Source: Candidatus Nitrososphaera evergladensis SR1
GTDB lineage: Archaea; Thermoproteota; Nitrososphaeria; Nitrososphaerales; Nitrososphaeraceae
Assembly: GCF_000730285.1 (NCBI RefSeq)
Contig: NZ_CP007174.1
Coordinates: 434,001 to 498,000, forward strand
Reading direction: 5' to 3'
Length of the DNA stretch: 64,000 nt
Part shown: in pieces, positions 46,800 to 55,998 of the stretch
Position numbering within the stretch: the stretch's first letter is position 1
Layout: each line of letters begins with the position of its first letter
Program-made: the position numbers and the translations under genes
The notes under the pieces: model-generated
Told to the model about the DNA's origin: nothing
Database searches by the model: none
Seen by the model: only the letters and a program-made list of their open reading frames with translations

Positions 46800-46989
46800 A
46801 AGAGGAAGAGAAAGTGATAGAAAGCTCTCATTCTTCCTCCTCTTATCTTTATCTCCATACGATAGAACATGCGTGTGTGTATGCGTATGTCTGTGCTCTT
46901 TTTTACACAGAAGATGGCCACTTAGTTTCCATACAGAGTGAAATTGCCAAACCCATTATAATAACAAAATCGTACTTTTTGTTGTATAT

Positions 46990-47172
46990 ATGAATAATAT
47001 GGACTTCGCGCGTTTCTTTGGAATCGTACGGATCCGGATGGTATTAGCCCGCGGTGAGGCCAGACGAAACAACCATCAAAGAAAGCTATGCGATGTTTGC
47101 AGCCGTCAATTTTCGGCATTTGAAGAGATGGAAGACCATCGCAGAAAGATGCATCCTGATGTCATGGTGTAA
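46990..47172 (+). CDS. small C2H2 zinc-finger protein (60 aa)
   Basis: The C-terminal half is a classical finger: LCDVCSRQFSAFEEMEDHRR followed by KMHPD, with Cys2 and His2 spaced as C-x2-C-x12-H-x4-H. The N-terminal half is basic. The finger type also occurs at the C-terminus of the 53776 protein. Single-finger proteins of this kind may bind nucleic acid or protein partners; the function is unknown. Confidence 0.75.
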   Translation: MNNMDFARFFGIVRIRMVLARGEARRNNHQRKLCDVCSRQFSAFEEMEDHRRKMHPDVMV

Positions 47173-47254
47173 GTCTGCGTTATCATAAGACATAGAGATC
47201 AACCTCACCAACGAATCTCGTAAATACGAGTCTTTGGTATTTTCAGAGTGTCAA

Positions 47255-47905
47255 ATGACAACAACTGCTTCTTCCGGCAATTCTAGGAGTAATAATGATA
47301 CTGCTGCCAGTAGCATCAACGTAATGCCTATTTCGAGCATAATGGTTCAGGACGTGAAAACTGTTAGTGAAGAGCAAACCATCTTGGATGTCTGCAGGGT
47401 CATGCATAATAACAATATTGGCAGCGTGGTGGTAGTAGCCAGTAAAGGGCAAAACAAGAATCCTGCTTCCTACTCATCATCCTCGTCATCATCATCAACA
47501 ACAGATGGAAAACAACCTTCCTTTGACGAACCGACAGGCATCATTACCGAACGCGACATTGTAAGACACATTGCCCTAAAATTAATCGCGATACAAGCGC
47601 CTGTCCACGACGTGATGAGCAAGCCCATAGTTACTGTTAGACCTGAAACTTCGTTGACTGAGGCAATCCAGATAATGCAGACAAGAGATTTTCGGAGGTT
47701 GATTGTGGTAAATAATGAAGGAGGAATCATCGGGATAATCACTGACAAGGATATTTTTCGTGCCATTGCACGGAGTCGAGCATTGATTTCAGGACTCCTG
47801 AGCGAGCAGCAGCCATTGCCGTCATCACCAACAGATAGAGGTGGTCTTCTGGACCAACTGGAGATGGAGGCACTTACTGAGCTATTCAGGCCTAAACTTG
47901 GCTGA
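47255..47905 (+). CDS. CBS-domain pair protein
   Basis: ATG 47255 (MTTTASSG) is preferred over TTG 47234. The protein has two CBS domains: ISSIMVQDVKTVSEEQTILD with IGSVVVVASK...GIITERDIVRHI, and PVHDVMSKPIVTVRPETSLT with IMQTRDFRRLIVVNNEGGII + GIITDKDIFRAI. Such pairs bind adenosyl ligands and sense energy status. A Ser run (TCA/TCC repeats, about 47478-47502) interrupts the first CBS domain, an unusual place for an insertion. Confidence 0.9.
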   Translation: MTTTASSGNSRSNNDTAASSINVMPISSIMVQDVKTVSEEQTILDVCRVMHNNNIGSVVVVASKGQNKNPASYSSSSSSSSTTDGKQPSFDEPTGIITERDIVRHIALKLIAIQAPVHDVMSKPIVTVRPETSLTEAIQIMQTRDFRRLIVVNNEGGIIGIITDKDIFRAIARSRALISGLLSEQQPLPSSPTDRGGLLDQLEMEALTELFRPKLG

Positions 47906-48102
47906 GCGTGTATTGTCCTCTGGTATTATATGTCGACAAGGAAGATAGGACTGAACTTCAGCATCGGCATAACAATCTTTGGTAACCCTCTGCTTTGAGA
48001 GACAATCAACTCCGTTAAGGTAGGGCCTCTGGCAGAAGAATGCAGTGGTAATGATGTGATCGATACTCTGAGAAATGATTGGCACGTGTATACTCTAGTA
48101 AT

Positions 48103-48327
48103 ATGTCAACACCTACAAACGAAGAGTTTCAGGCAGCCAAGATAGGAATTGAAGTCATAATAAGGCACGTATCCCATCATGCCGACTTTAGAGGACAGAT
48201 AATGCGTCTTGATAAGAATGCACAATTTGCCAGAATTACTTTTCAGACGAGCTTGCCAAGCTCTGACCTTATTTTTGGTGCACTATATTTTGCTTCCATC
48301 GATCGGTTCTACACTGAGATAAAGTGA
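48103..48327 (+). CDS. small HADFRG-family protein (74 aa)
   Basis: ATG 48103 (MSTPTNEEFQAAKIGIEV) is chosen over an upstream TTG. The conserved block IIRHVSHHADFRGQIMRLDK matches the 37977 paralog, and the second half continues with ARITFQTSLPSSDLIFGALY. The two genes occur 10 kb apart as single genes. They look like a compact alpha/beta fold, and the family is probably restricted to related archaea (inference). The function is unknown. Confidence 0.65.
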   Translation: MSTPTNEEFQAAKIGIEVIIRHVSHHADFRGQIMRLDKNAQFARITFQTSLPSSDLIFGALYFASIDRFYTEIK

Positions 48328-48428
48328 TCTTACTACAAGATAAGAGTGCGCTGCAGAACCTACAAACGCGCACCATGGATTAAATGTCGTTTTGAATAAG
48401 AACAAGAGGGGAGGGGCATCACTAAACA

Positions 48429-48806
48429 ATGAAACCAAATGTTTTTGCCATGAAGGACTGGCACCTTGAGCATATTGAAAAAGTGGCAGTCAAATTTGCA
48501 AGAGGTCTAGCCTCTACAGCAACATATTCTGAAAAACGCAATCACAAGAAATTTGGCACGGCTACGTTCTGTATAAAGCAGATAGAATATGATATGAAGC
48601 ACGGCGTTGAAAAGAGCGAAGTAATGGAAGTATTTCGCAAAATTAGGCTGGATGAAAAATACGCCAAGTTATGGTCCAATGTTGAAGCACTCAACAGATT
48701 GCAGGAGCTAGAAGACCGTCTTCTGCTAACTGGCGGCCAAGAAATAGTAGGAGCGGCGGCAAAAGATGACCGTTTTCTCTGGCACAAAAACGCCTACAAG
48801 GGTTAA
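48429..48806 (+). CDS. helical conserved-looking protein (125 aa), unknown
   Basis: The protein is mostly alpha-helical (WHLEHIEKVAVKFARGLAST, GTATFCIKQIEYDMKHGVEK, VEALNRLQELEDRLLLTGGQ) with normal composition and a clean ATG. It follows the HADFRG gene by 100 bases on the same strand and may be co-transcribed. No domain is recognised. Confidence 0.65.
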   Translation: MKPNVFAMKDWHLEHIEKVAVKFARGLASTATYSEKRNHKKFGTATFCIKQIEYDMKHGVEKSEVMEVFRKIRLDEKYAKLWSNVEALNRLQELEDRLLLTGGQEIVGAAAKDDRFLWHKNAYKG

Positions 48807-49115
48807 AAGAGAACACAAGAGAGAATGAGATAGCTTTTCTCACTGCTTCTTCTGTCCCTCTCTGCCTGACCTTAAGAACAAATGCATTTCTTTCTACTAC
48901 TGTTGTTATCATCATCTTTTTGGACACGCAAAAAATACGCATCAAGAAAAAGGATTGTCATTATTTTTGGACGATGACGATAGGGTTCTGTCAAGTAGTC
49001 GGGTATCGATTACATTCGGCAAAATGTGAGCACAATTTGCAAGACCGTAAATAGTTCGCTGTTTTGCTGGCGCGCTTTTTTATAATAGGTGTTATGAAGT
49101 AGAATACACACGAAA
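48807..49115. other. intergenic stretch
   Basis: About 310 bases with no supported gene. A TATA-like ttttttataat near 49077-49087 lies about 30 bases before the ATG at 49116 and probably directs that gene. Confidence 0.4.
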
Positions 49116-49382
49116 ATGTCCGCAGACGGTGCTACTACAACTAACAACACCAATCCTTCCTCTTCTTCCCCGCCATCAAAGCCGAAAAGCAACAAGATCG
49201 CATTTGCAGTGATACGGATGCCTGATGGCATAGAGCACGAGATTCCTTTGCCTCCAAAAACATTTAGTTCTGGCAGAGAAGGGTGCTACGCACAAATCCC
49301 AGGATTCTTCTATAATGATGAGGTATATGGTGGGCAGATACAGGTATGGAAAAAGGGGGAAAAGGGACAACAGAAGGCCTGA
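49116..49382 (+). CDS. small protein with disordered N-terminus (88 aa), unknown
   Basis: The first 28 residues are a Thr/Asn/Ser/Pro-rich segment. The remainder is globular (KIAFAVIRMPDGIEHEIPLP, FSSGREGCYAQIPGFFYND, YGGQIQVWKKGEKGQ). The pattern suggests a small beta-barrel. A TATA-like box lies about 30 bases upstream of ATG 49116. It is convergent with the exported protein at 49434. No family is recognised. Confidence 0.65.
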   Translation: MSADGATTTNNTNPSSSSPPSKPKSNKIAFAVIRMPDGIEHEIPLPPKTFSSGREGCYAQIPGFFYNDEVYGGQIQVWKKGEKGQQKA

Positions 49383-49433
49383 GATGATTTTTTCCAGCTA
49401 TTGTCTCTCCCCTATGCCCCGTATGTATTGGCA

Positions 49434-50165
49434 CTACTGCTGCCTTGCTAACGGAGGTGATACGCCTCCTATCTTTTCTATACTGAAGGTAAGTATGTAG
49501 TCACCGGTGCTCGAACGCACACTGATGTTGCCCGAAGGATAGTTTGGTGCCGTATATGCCACATTTACAACTCCTAGCTTCTCATTTGAATTTAGGTGAG
49601 CACCAAGCCACGACGCCACCTTTGATATTTGAGGCCAGTAGTCGCAGACGTAATGGGCGCCAGGTATGGGTTTGCAGGTAGTCTCTGCCCAAGTAGGCAA
49701 CTTTGGTGGCGTCCAGCCTTCCCAATCTTCTTCTATTCCGTATGCCCCAACGTTAATCGCCCCGCCGGGTGCTACATTGATGTCAACATACTTTGATGCA
49801 GGAAGCTTTACGACTTCGCCAGGAGACACGTCGTTCATTCCTCCATCGCAGTCACTTTTGCCGGCCGCAGGGGTGCAAGTATCTATGAAGATTTGCTTGC
49901 CATTGGCTCCTCCAAACATTTTGAATTCGCCATCGCCACTCAGCGCACCCTCATGGTCATTGAGGACCTTCACTTGGATGAATTTTACCCGGTAAGTATC
50001 TTGAAGGATTGGTTTCACAATGACGCGCTGTGCATCGGCCTGTGCGGTCATGCCAAATGACAAGAGGGCTGTTGCGGTTGCTGCTGTCAGTATCACGACG
50101 ACTACTGCTCGCATCGCTAGATGATGACGTTTGTCTTGTTTGTGTGGTTTACTATCCGACGTCAT
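49434..50165 (-). CDS. exported protein, unknown (243 aa)
   Basis: After a basic start the signal peptide runs from about residue 18 to 45 (MRAVVVVILTAATATALLSF, cleavage near AQADAQ). The mature part is beta-rich: TYRVKFIQVKVLNDHEGALS, EFKMFGGANGKQIFIDTC, and SPGEVVKLPASKYVDINVAP. Four cysteines may form disulfides (IDTCTPAAGKSDC, TTCKPIPGAHYVC). The function is unknown; surface location is likely. It is the third gene after the two unusual genes at 51-53 kb on the same strand, though 344 bases apart from them. Confidence 0.75.
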   Translation of the reverse strand: MTSDSKPHKQDKRHHLAMRAVVVVILTAATATALLSFGMTAQADAQRVIVKPILQDTYRVKFIQVKVLNDHEGALSGDGEFKMFGGANGKQIFIDTCTPAAGKSDCDGGMNDVSPGEVVKLPASKYVDINVAPGGAINVGAYGIEEDWEGWTPPKLPTWAETTCKPIPGAHYVCDYWPQISKVASWLGAHLNSNEKLGVVNVAYTAPNYPSGNISVRSSTGDYILTFSIEKIGGVSPPLARQQ

Positions 50166-50509
50166 TTCTCATAATTCACCCTGTTTTGCATGTATAACGT
50201 AACTAAGCTGGCAATTATTTAAGGAAAATGTACATATCTTCAGAACAATTGATGCGTTTGTGATTATATAACAAATTCATGCAAATTTTTGAGTACAAGT
50301 TATTTATTGGTACTGTATCGTTCGCGTTGGACAATGCGATAATAATAACAACAATAGAACAAAAAACGCCTTATCTGCATGATACGTGGTGTGTAGTAAA
50401 AACTCCTTACTCGAGATGGAATTCATTTGCATCTGCCAGAAATGGCACATATACATCATCTACACACTTGTTCCACCTGATCATTTCATTTTCTGCCAAT
50501 CAGTCTGGG
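50166..50509. other. intergenic stretch
   Basis: No gene is supported in this 344-base stretch. A TATA-like aattatttaagg near 50211-50222 (read on the minus strand as ccttaaataatt) lies about 50 bases before the exported-protein start at 50165. Confidence 0.4.
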
Positions 50510-51295
50510 TCAGCTGCCGCCACTTGGCATTAGCCTGTATCTGCGTATGATCTTTTTTTCCTGTCCCTTTTGCTGAGCAATTCTTTGGGCAAGCGTCCCT
50601 TCCTTGCGTGCTAATCTTGAAGGCCTATCCTCCGGTTTTGTCAGCTCGATCTTTATTCGAAAAGGCGTCTTGGACGTAAATACTAATCCCTGCGACGGGT
50701 CGATTCTTATCCTATTTGGATTAATTTGATTCTGCGCGGTACACTCGATCTTGATGGGTTGAGGATTCCTCTGCGTCTTGCCAATTTCCGGGTAGTTCAC
50801 CATAAGTTCTGCCTTGGCATTGTTTAGCGTATTTGTAACAGAGTAAGTTCCAGGCCGAATGATGGTGGTGGAAAAGATGTCATCCTCCTTTAATTCAGAG
50901 CTATCAAATACCTTGACCTGGGAGCCTTTTTCATACTTGCGAATCTCTACTACATAACCGCCAGGCCCTGTGGAGACATAAAATACTCCGTATCCTCCCC
51001 TTCTCAATGTGAAACGATCACTGGCTGTATCCTTTAGATCAACTTTGATCTGTTCGGCGGCTGCAGCATTTGTGTTAGTGGCGGCGGCCGCCTGAGAACT
51101 ACTACTAATAATATTATTATCCTCTACAACTGTAACGGTGAATCTTTGCGTCTTGATGGGTCCCTTCATCACAATGCCTTCGTACTCGCCAGGCTGTGCA
51201 AATCTGTGTATGACGGCGGACAGTATCGAAAGTGATCCGCTGTCTACATTTACTTGGGTGAACAGGTGGCGGTTGATATTATTTATTAGATTCAT
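50510..51295 (-). CDS. unrecognised protein following the 697-codon gene (261 aa)
   Basis: The N-terminal part resembles a short beta domain (LSAVIHRFAQPGEYEGIVMK) that ends in an Ala/Asn-rich linker (about residues 60-85). The rest is beta-rich (RFTLRRGGYGVFYVSTGPGG, IIRPGTYSVTNTLNNAKAEL, RIRIDPSQGLVFTSKTPFRI) with a basic end. It starts four bases after the stop of the upstream gene, so both belong to one transcript. A structural or adhesive role for the pair is possible. No family is recognised. Confidence 0.7.
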   Translation of the reverse strand: MNLINNINRHLFTQVNVDSGSLSILSAVIHRFAQPGEYEGIVMKGPIKTQRFTVTVVEDNNIISSSSQAAAATNTNAAAAEQIKVDLKDTASDRFTLRRGGYGVFYVSTGPGGYVVEIRKYEKGSQVKVFDSSELKEDDIFSTTIIRPGTYSVTNTLNNAKAELMVNYPEIGKTQRNPQPIKIECTAQNQINPNRIRIDPSQGLVFTSKTPFRIKIELTKPEDRPSRLARKEGTLAQRIAQQKGQEKKIIRRYRLMPSGGS

Positions 51296-51299
51296 GTCT

Positions 51300-53294
51300 C
51301 TAATTTCCCACGTCTCCTTCTACTATCATTTCATTACCGCCGCTATTAACTCTGATACCTAAAAACTCGATTGGAATCTTTACCGGGATTAGTGGTGCAA
51401 CAGGATTTGCAGGCGTGGGGACGGGGTTTGCTGGAAGGACCTCCAAGGGGTCCTCGAGCTCAAAGAGCGTTATGGCGATATACTGACTTATGGCATCGAT
51501 GAGCGCTTGAAATATTCCTAGGTTGCCAATCAAGTCCAGCAGGAATTCTCCAACGTCGTCGGGGATGTCCAGGACAGTTCTGATTATCCCTTCAATACCT
51601 CCAAGAACAAAGTCGATAAAGTCTATTGCCCAGTCTGGAAGCCCGAGAGAGCCAAGGAGGTTATCGATTGCGTCGACTATGAGGTTGTGAAATAGATCTC
51701 CTGCGGTGTCGGCTATGTCAATTATGTCAAGATCGATTGGAAGTGTTGGTACCAGAGTAATCTGCCATCTGTTTGACAACCCTCCAGAACCAACGCCGTA
51801 GAACACCTTGGGGATTGCGCTAAAAGTTATTTCAGACGTTATGATTCCGCTTAGGTCAAGCGGTATGGAGATATCCGGGCTACCGCTGAAAAGGTCTATG
51901 GAAGGCGCCCTAACTAGGCATCCGCCAAAGGGGTTGGGAATAATGCAAAATCCCCCTATGGTGACCGTGGGGATGTCAATGCCAATATTGACATGCAGCG
52001 TGTCCCACTTGACATCCAGTTCGCTTACCACTATTGAGCCACTGCTGCGCAGGTCAATCGTGCCACCTTCAAGATGTGCTGCTACCGAGTAAGATGCAGT
52101 GAATATGCCGGAGCTGCCTGTGCCTGATTTGACAAACTTGAAGCCCTTGATGACGGCACCGTAAATCTCCTTGAAGGCTTGTTCGGATATTGCAGCCGTC
52201 AGGTCAAAGGTTCCAGTCCGAGTGCGAGGCCGGACAGTTCTGGTTATTGTTCCTCCTCCTCCGCCACCACCGCCCCCACTACCTCCGCCTCCGCTGCCCG
52301 ATGGAGAAATCACTATGTCAAGATCCACCTTGTCTAAATTGATAAATGTCTTGAGTTGGTCGTCCTCTATTGCAGGGTTGTTAGGGACTGCCGTGGATGC
52401 CGAAACTTGGATATCTCCTGAAACTTGGACATCGTCGCCTGGATTAGGGCTTGGCAGTTCAAATAAGCCAAATGCCAGTTTTGAAATGAATTCTGCAACA
52501 GGGGGAAATATTCCGTGATTCAGGACTAGCCTGGCGTAACATTCGATTGCGTTTTCCATACCTTCCGGCTTTAGGTCTACTATCTCTATGCCGTCCACTC
52601 TGGGCTCTATTCTTTGATTTCCGACCAGCCCTGTTATCTTGCATCCTGCCGTTGCGAACAGGTCAAGGCAAAAACATTCCAGCCGCGTTGCTGGCAAAGT
52701 TATGTTACTGTTATCGCCATCTCGACCCGGCAGGGAAGCGCCGGCATGAGGTCCCAGAATATCCTGCAGAGCTGCATTGGAATTTGATATGATACGACGT
52801 TCTCTGGCAAAGCTACTGGCAAAAGTTGATAGTGATGATGATGTTGTTGCCAATTTTCCGGGCAGCACTATTTCTTTTGATGGGCAGCCAATTCCTGCAC
52901 ACACTCTAAAGTGCACGGCCAGGCGCTGACTTGCAAGAGGACTGAGTTCAGGAGGGAGGCTGAATACGTTCCCTCTGAAAAAGTCCATTTCCCCTTTAGA
53001 AAGTTGAACTCCAAAATTCAGCCCCAAGTTGGTCGGACCTAAAGAAGTATCCTGCGGAAGGCCACTCAATCCAATGACTGGCAGTGGGTCAAGAACCGTG
53101 ACCAGAGGGTTCCGATTTCGAATCACTTCTGGGGCTGCATCGATGCGCTCACAAAGTAATTGAGGGTTGGATGCTACTAACGACGTCCCATAGTTAAAGA
53201 GGGATGGACGCTGGCGCATGATATGCCGAATTACTCTATTAATGCCCTCATCATGGATCGCAGCAAAAATGTCACAGTTATTAGTTAAGGACAT
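51300..53294 (-). CDS. large protein with QRPSLFNYGT-type N-terminus and hydrophobic amphipathic C-terminal part
   Basis: ATG 53294 (MSLTNNCDIFAAIHDEGINR) gives 664 residues; an upstream in-frame extension of 33 codons is not conserved-looking. The N-terminus has VIRHIMRQRPSLFNYGTSLV and later FRVCAGIGCPSKEI. A Gly-rich linker (GSGGGGSGGGGGGGGG) separates it from a beta-rich region (NIGIDIPTVTIGG, SPDISIPLDLSG) and from long aliphatic helices (IVDAIDNLLGSLGLPDWAID, FIDFVLGGIEGIIRTVLDI). I recall similar N-termini in proteins near phage-tail-like gene clusters, and the second half could be a lipid-binding TULIP-like fold. Both points are unverified. No signal peptide is evident. Confidence 0.75.
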   Translation of the reverse strand: MSLTNNCDIFAAIHDEGINRVIRHIMRQRPSLFNYGTSLVASNPQLLCERIDAAPEVIRNRNPLVTVLDPLPVIGLSGLPQDTSLGPTNLGLNFGVQLSKGEMDFFRGNVFSLPPELSPLASQRLAVHFRVCAGIGCPSKEIVLPGKLATTSSSLSTFASSFARERRIISNSNAALQDILGPHAGASLPGRDGDNSNITLPATRLECFCLDLFATAGCKITGLVGNQRIEPRVDGIEIVDLKPEGMENAIECYARLVLNHGIFPPVAEFISKLAFGLFELPSPNPGDDVQVSGDIQVSASTAVPNNPAIEDDQLKTFINLDKVDLDIVISPSGSGGGGSGGGGGGGGGTITRTVRPRTRTGTFDLTAAISEQAFKEIYGAVIKGFKFVKSGTGSSGIFTASYSVAAHLEGGTIDLRSSGSIVVSELDVKWDTLHVNIGIDIPTVTIGGFCIIPNPFGGCLVRAPSIDLFSGSPDISIPLDLSGIITSEITFSAIPKVFYGVGSGGLSNRWQITLVPTLPIDLDIIDIADTAGDLFHNLIVDAIDNLLGSLGLPDWAIDFIDFVLGGIEGIIRTVLDIPDDVGEFLLDLIGNLGIFQALIDAISQYIAITLFELEDPLEVLPANPVPTPANPVAPLIPVKIPIEFLGIRVNSGGNEMIVEGDVGN

Positions 53295-53477
53295 TATTGT
53301 GTGTCCAGATTTGGGACTTTTAACCATTGTGTAGGGAAGTTCGCTTTTATCTTGCCTTTGAAAGTATGTGCCATATACTTTGTAATATAACATGCAGCCG
53401 CAGTGTCTTTCAATATATCATACAAATGAAATTTTCTTTGTAATTAGTTGAAATATTTCTGCAGTGACCGCCGTAAC

Positions 53478-53633
53478 ATGTCATTGACCTGTCCAAAGTG
53501 CTGCACTGTTCTGAATATGAAGTACTTTGACGGCGGCTACTGGGTAGCAAGCAAAGATCCCGTATGGACCTGCAGTTCTTGCAACACATTTTACCGCGCA
53601 AAGGAGCTAAAGAAAAGCCTTTGCAGCGTGTAA
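53478..53633 (+). CDS. tiny zinc-ribbon protein (51 aa)
   Basis: ATG 53478 opens MSLTCPKCCTVLNMKYFDGG, then YWVASKDPVWTCSSCNTFYR. Two CxxC pairs (CPKC, CSSC) about 28 residues apart form a zinc ribbon, and the chain has a basic end (KELKKSL). It belongs to the scattered minute zinc proteins of this window. The ATG ten codons earlier would add a non-conserved leader. Confidence 0.65.
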   Translation: MSLTCPKCCTVLNMKYFDGGYWVASKDPVWTCSSCNTFYRAKELKKSLCSV

Positions 53634-53775
53634 CGAGACAACAACAATAACAATTGCAACTAACTTGAAGGGAAGGGCCGATCGCAGTCTTTTATTACTT
53701 CTTTGTGCCATATCACTATGAGAAAGAGGAACGGAAAAAAGAGAGATAGGTGGTGATGGCCGCGCTCCATTGGTA

Positions 53776-54309
53776 GTGGATTATCAGTTTCTCAACTCGC
53801 TTTGTGAGCAAATTCTAGCGAGGGCTAATTCTATTCGATGGACAGCCATTGCAAGCGACAATGGTGTAATCCTAAGTTCTAAGCAAAGGCCCGGCTTGTT
53901 GCCCCTTTTGACACAGGAGGAAAATGAGGAATATGTCCTCTCCGCGATATCCCGGCATAAGACTAGGACAAAATTTGAAACAAAAATAGGAAAACTAAGG
54001 TATGCCTTTGGAAAGTATGAAGGATTGAATCGTGCTACCATACCAATTACAAAGCATCATTATCTGCTCTTGACTATTGACAAGGAAGAAAAGAATTTTG
54101 ACTCGATAATAACGGAAAAGATCCTTCCGCTCATTGACAATAATATCAATCGGTTCACAGACTCCCCGATGGAAAAGGATCCTGCCAGCGAATATGAATT
54201 AGGTACTTTTAGATGTATCACCTGTGCAAAAGAGTTCTTGACCAAAGAGGATGCCGATGAACACCACTATGAAACTCATAAACAAGAATCAATTCATGCT
54301 AACGAATAG
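53776..54309 (+). CDS. DUF6659-like protein fused to a C2H2 zinc finger
   Basis: The protein starts with GTG 53776 or TTG 53770; no ATG is available. Residues about 1-125 match the 36875 protein in order and motif (LCEQILARANSIRWTAIASD, FETKIGKLRYAFGKYEGLNR then ATIPI, HHYLLLTIDKEEK). The C-terminus adds a finger (FRCITCAKEFLTKEDADEHH then YETH) of the same type as the 46990 protein. The fusion suggests that the DUF6659-like domain works with a nucleic-acid or protein-binding finger. Confidence 0.75.
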   Translation: MDYQFLNSLCEQILARANSIRWTAIASDNGVILSSKQRPGLLPLLTQEENEEYVLSAISRHKTRTKFETKIGKLRYAFGKYEGLNRATIPITKHHYLLLTIDKEEKNFDSIITEKILPLIDNNINRFTDSPMEKDPASEYELGTFRCITCAKEFLTKEDADEHHYETHKQESIHANE

Positions 54310-54510
54310 TCTTGGAGGTACGCGCAAACTACTGGTGGTGGATTTAAACTACCACACACACGCACATAACAAGCAGAAAACTTTCGGAGTACAAAATACC
54401 AAACAACAACCCTGCATGTATCAGTGTGAATATTCTGCGTTCGATGCTGTAACTTGGTTGCAGGATGATGCTAATCTATTTTCACAGGCGACCGGAGGCT
54501 TGATAAAACC

Positions 54511-55566
54511 CTATTGCTGCCTGGTCTGGTTCTGCGGCTGTACAGGTAGCTCAAAAAATGGAAATGCATTGGTACCTAGAGCCAATGGCATCTGTCCGTT
54601 CCACTTGTTTATGGATTGCCACTTAAGATAATCCGGACTCTGTTTCAATTGCTCGTTAATGATCTTGATTGCCTGTGATTCACCATTTGCTTTAGCCACA
54701 TTTGCTCTCGCTTGTGCTTCAGCTTGAACCACAGTCTGGTTTGCAACCACTTGTACTGCCTTGAGGTTGTTCTGTTCAGTTAGATATTTTTGGTAAGCTA
54801 CTACTTTTGCTTCAATTTGATTGGCGAATGCTTCCGAAAATTTAAAGTCAGTTATGAATACTGTCTCAACACTGATGTCTCTCTGAGACAGTGTTTTACG
54901 TATAGTATCAGCAATTACGCCTTTTGCCGTCTCCCTCTTTGTAATCAGCTCTTCTGCATTAAATTTTGCGACGCTTGCCTTGACAGATTCTTGTATGGTA
55001 GGCGAGATTATTCTGTCCGCATAGTCCGCACCTAGCTGTTGGAAGATGGTGTTTACGCCATTCGGATCAATATGGTAGTTTAATGCTATGACCGTCTGCA
55101 CTTCTTGCAAGTCATTTGAGGCCGCAGAGGCATCAGCTTGGAATTTCAACGTTCTCACCTCCATCTGTATTACCTGCTCTGCAAATGGTGTTATGAAATG
55201 TATCCCTTCGCTGAGTACGCGGGGTTCAACAGCACCCAGATAAAGGACGACCCCTCTGTGTCCTGCCTGCACAATAACTACCGATTCAGCGAGGATAATT
55301 ATGACGACTATGACAGTTACAACCGCTGCCACGATTTTTAGCTTGTTTTCTACTCTTGGAAGAGTCGGCATTTTTAATGATGGTATTCCTAGTCCAGACG
55401 GCTGCTGCTGTTGTTGTGACGGTGGTGGATGTTCGTATCTGACTTCCCGTTGTCTGTTGCGTCGCCGCCGCATATAACGCCTAATCCCTATTGAAGAAAG
55501 GACAGCAGCTATAATGAGCAAAATTATGCTGAAAACGAGTGCAGACGGAAACACATCATCCGCCAT
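54511..55566 (-). CDS. SPFH/prohibitin-family membrane protein
   Basis: The 351-residue protein has two membrane segments: one at about residues 8-27 and one at about 75-97 (KIVAAVVTVIVVIIILAESV). The SPFH domain follows (GHRGVVLYLGAVEPRVLSEG + IHFITPF, TVIALNYHIDPNGVNTIFQQ, RDISVETVFITDFKFSEAFA) and a coiled coil (QVVANQTVVQAEAQARANVA). Prohibitin-like proteins form large rings in membranes and act with proteases. The first membrane segment plus a Pro/Gln-rich linker is an extension beyond standard bacterial members. Confidence 0.9.
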   Translation of the reverse strand: MADDVFPSALVFSIILLIIAAVLSSIGIRRYMRRRRNRQREVRYEHPPPSQQQQQPSGLGIPSLKMPTLPRVENKLKIVAAVVTVIVVIIILAESVVIVQAGHRGVVLYLGAVEPRVLSEGIHFITPFAEQVIQMEVRTLKFQADASAASNDLQEVQTVIALNYHIDPNGVNTIFQQLGADYADRIISPTIQESVKASVAKFNAEELITKRETAKGVIADTIRKTLSQRDISVETVFITDFKFSEAFANQIEAKVVAYQKYLTEQNNLKAVQVVANQTVVQAEAQARANVAKANGESQAIKIINEQLKQSPDYLKWQSINKWNGQMPLALGTNAFPFFELPVQPQNQTRQQ

Positions 55567-55643
55567 TGCTTATTATATGCACTCTTAGGCATTTAAGCTA
55601 CATGCGCATAATCGACTTGAGAAGCAAGACGCTTTCTCTCCTT

Positions 55644-55982
55644 TTACTGCAATGGATTTAAAGAATGACCTATGATGGTGTCTCCTTTCATTATGAGGCA
55701 ACATGCACATTTTTGCTGAATGCACAGCCCTGCCTCTTCATGTTTGCATATTGGACATAGGCATGCTTGACGGGTAATCGAGGAAATTTTCTTTTGTTGA
55801 TTCGCCCTTCTGTCGGCATATAACCATAATGTGACAACAGATAATCCAAGTACGAAAAAGATGAGAATTGTGCGTATTGGTATTCGTAGAACGAGTAAAG
55901 AAATGGCAAAGAGTACTGTTCCTATCCCGAGGATTGAAAGCCAGCGTGTTGTAAAGTCCATGTGCGTATGGTCCTCGCTCAA
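55644..55982 (-). CDS. small membrane protein with a cysteine cluster (112 aa)
   Basis: Two membrane helices (WLSILGIGTVLFAISLLVL, ILIFFVLGLSVVTLWLYA) are followed by a cytoplasmic or external tail with seven cysteines: ACLCPICKHEEAGLCIQQKC then ACC. The cluster could bind zinc or an iron-sulfur centre. It lies 77 bases after the SPFH gene's start on the same strand, upstream of it, so both may be co-transcribed. No family is recognised. Confidence 0.65.
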   Translation of the reverse strand: MSEDHTHMDFTTRWLSILGIGTVLFAISLLVLRIPIRTILIFFVLGLSVVTLWLYADRRANQQKKISSITRQACLCPICKHEEAGLCIQQKCACCLIMKGDTIIGHSLNPLQ

Positions 55983-55998
55983 CCACTGATCCTGTCTG

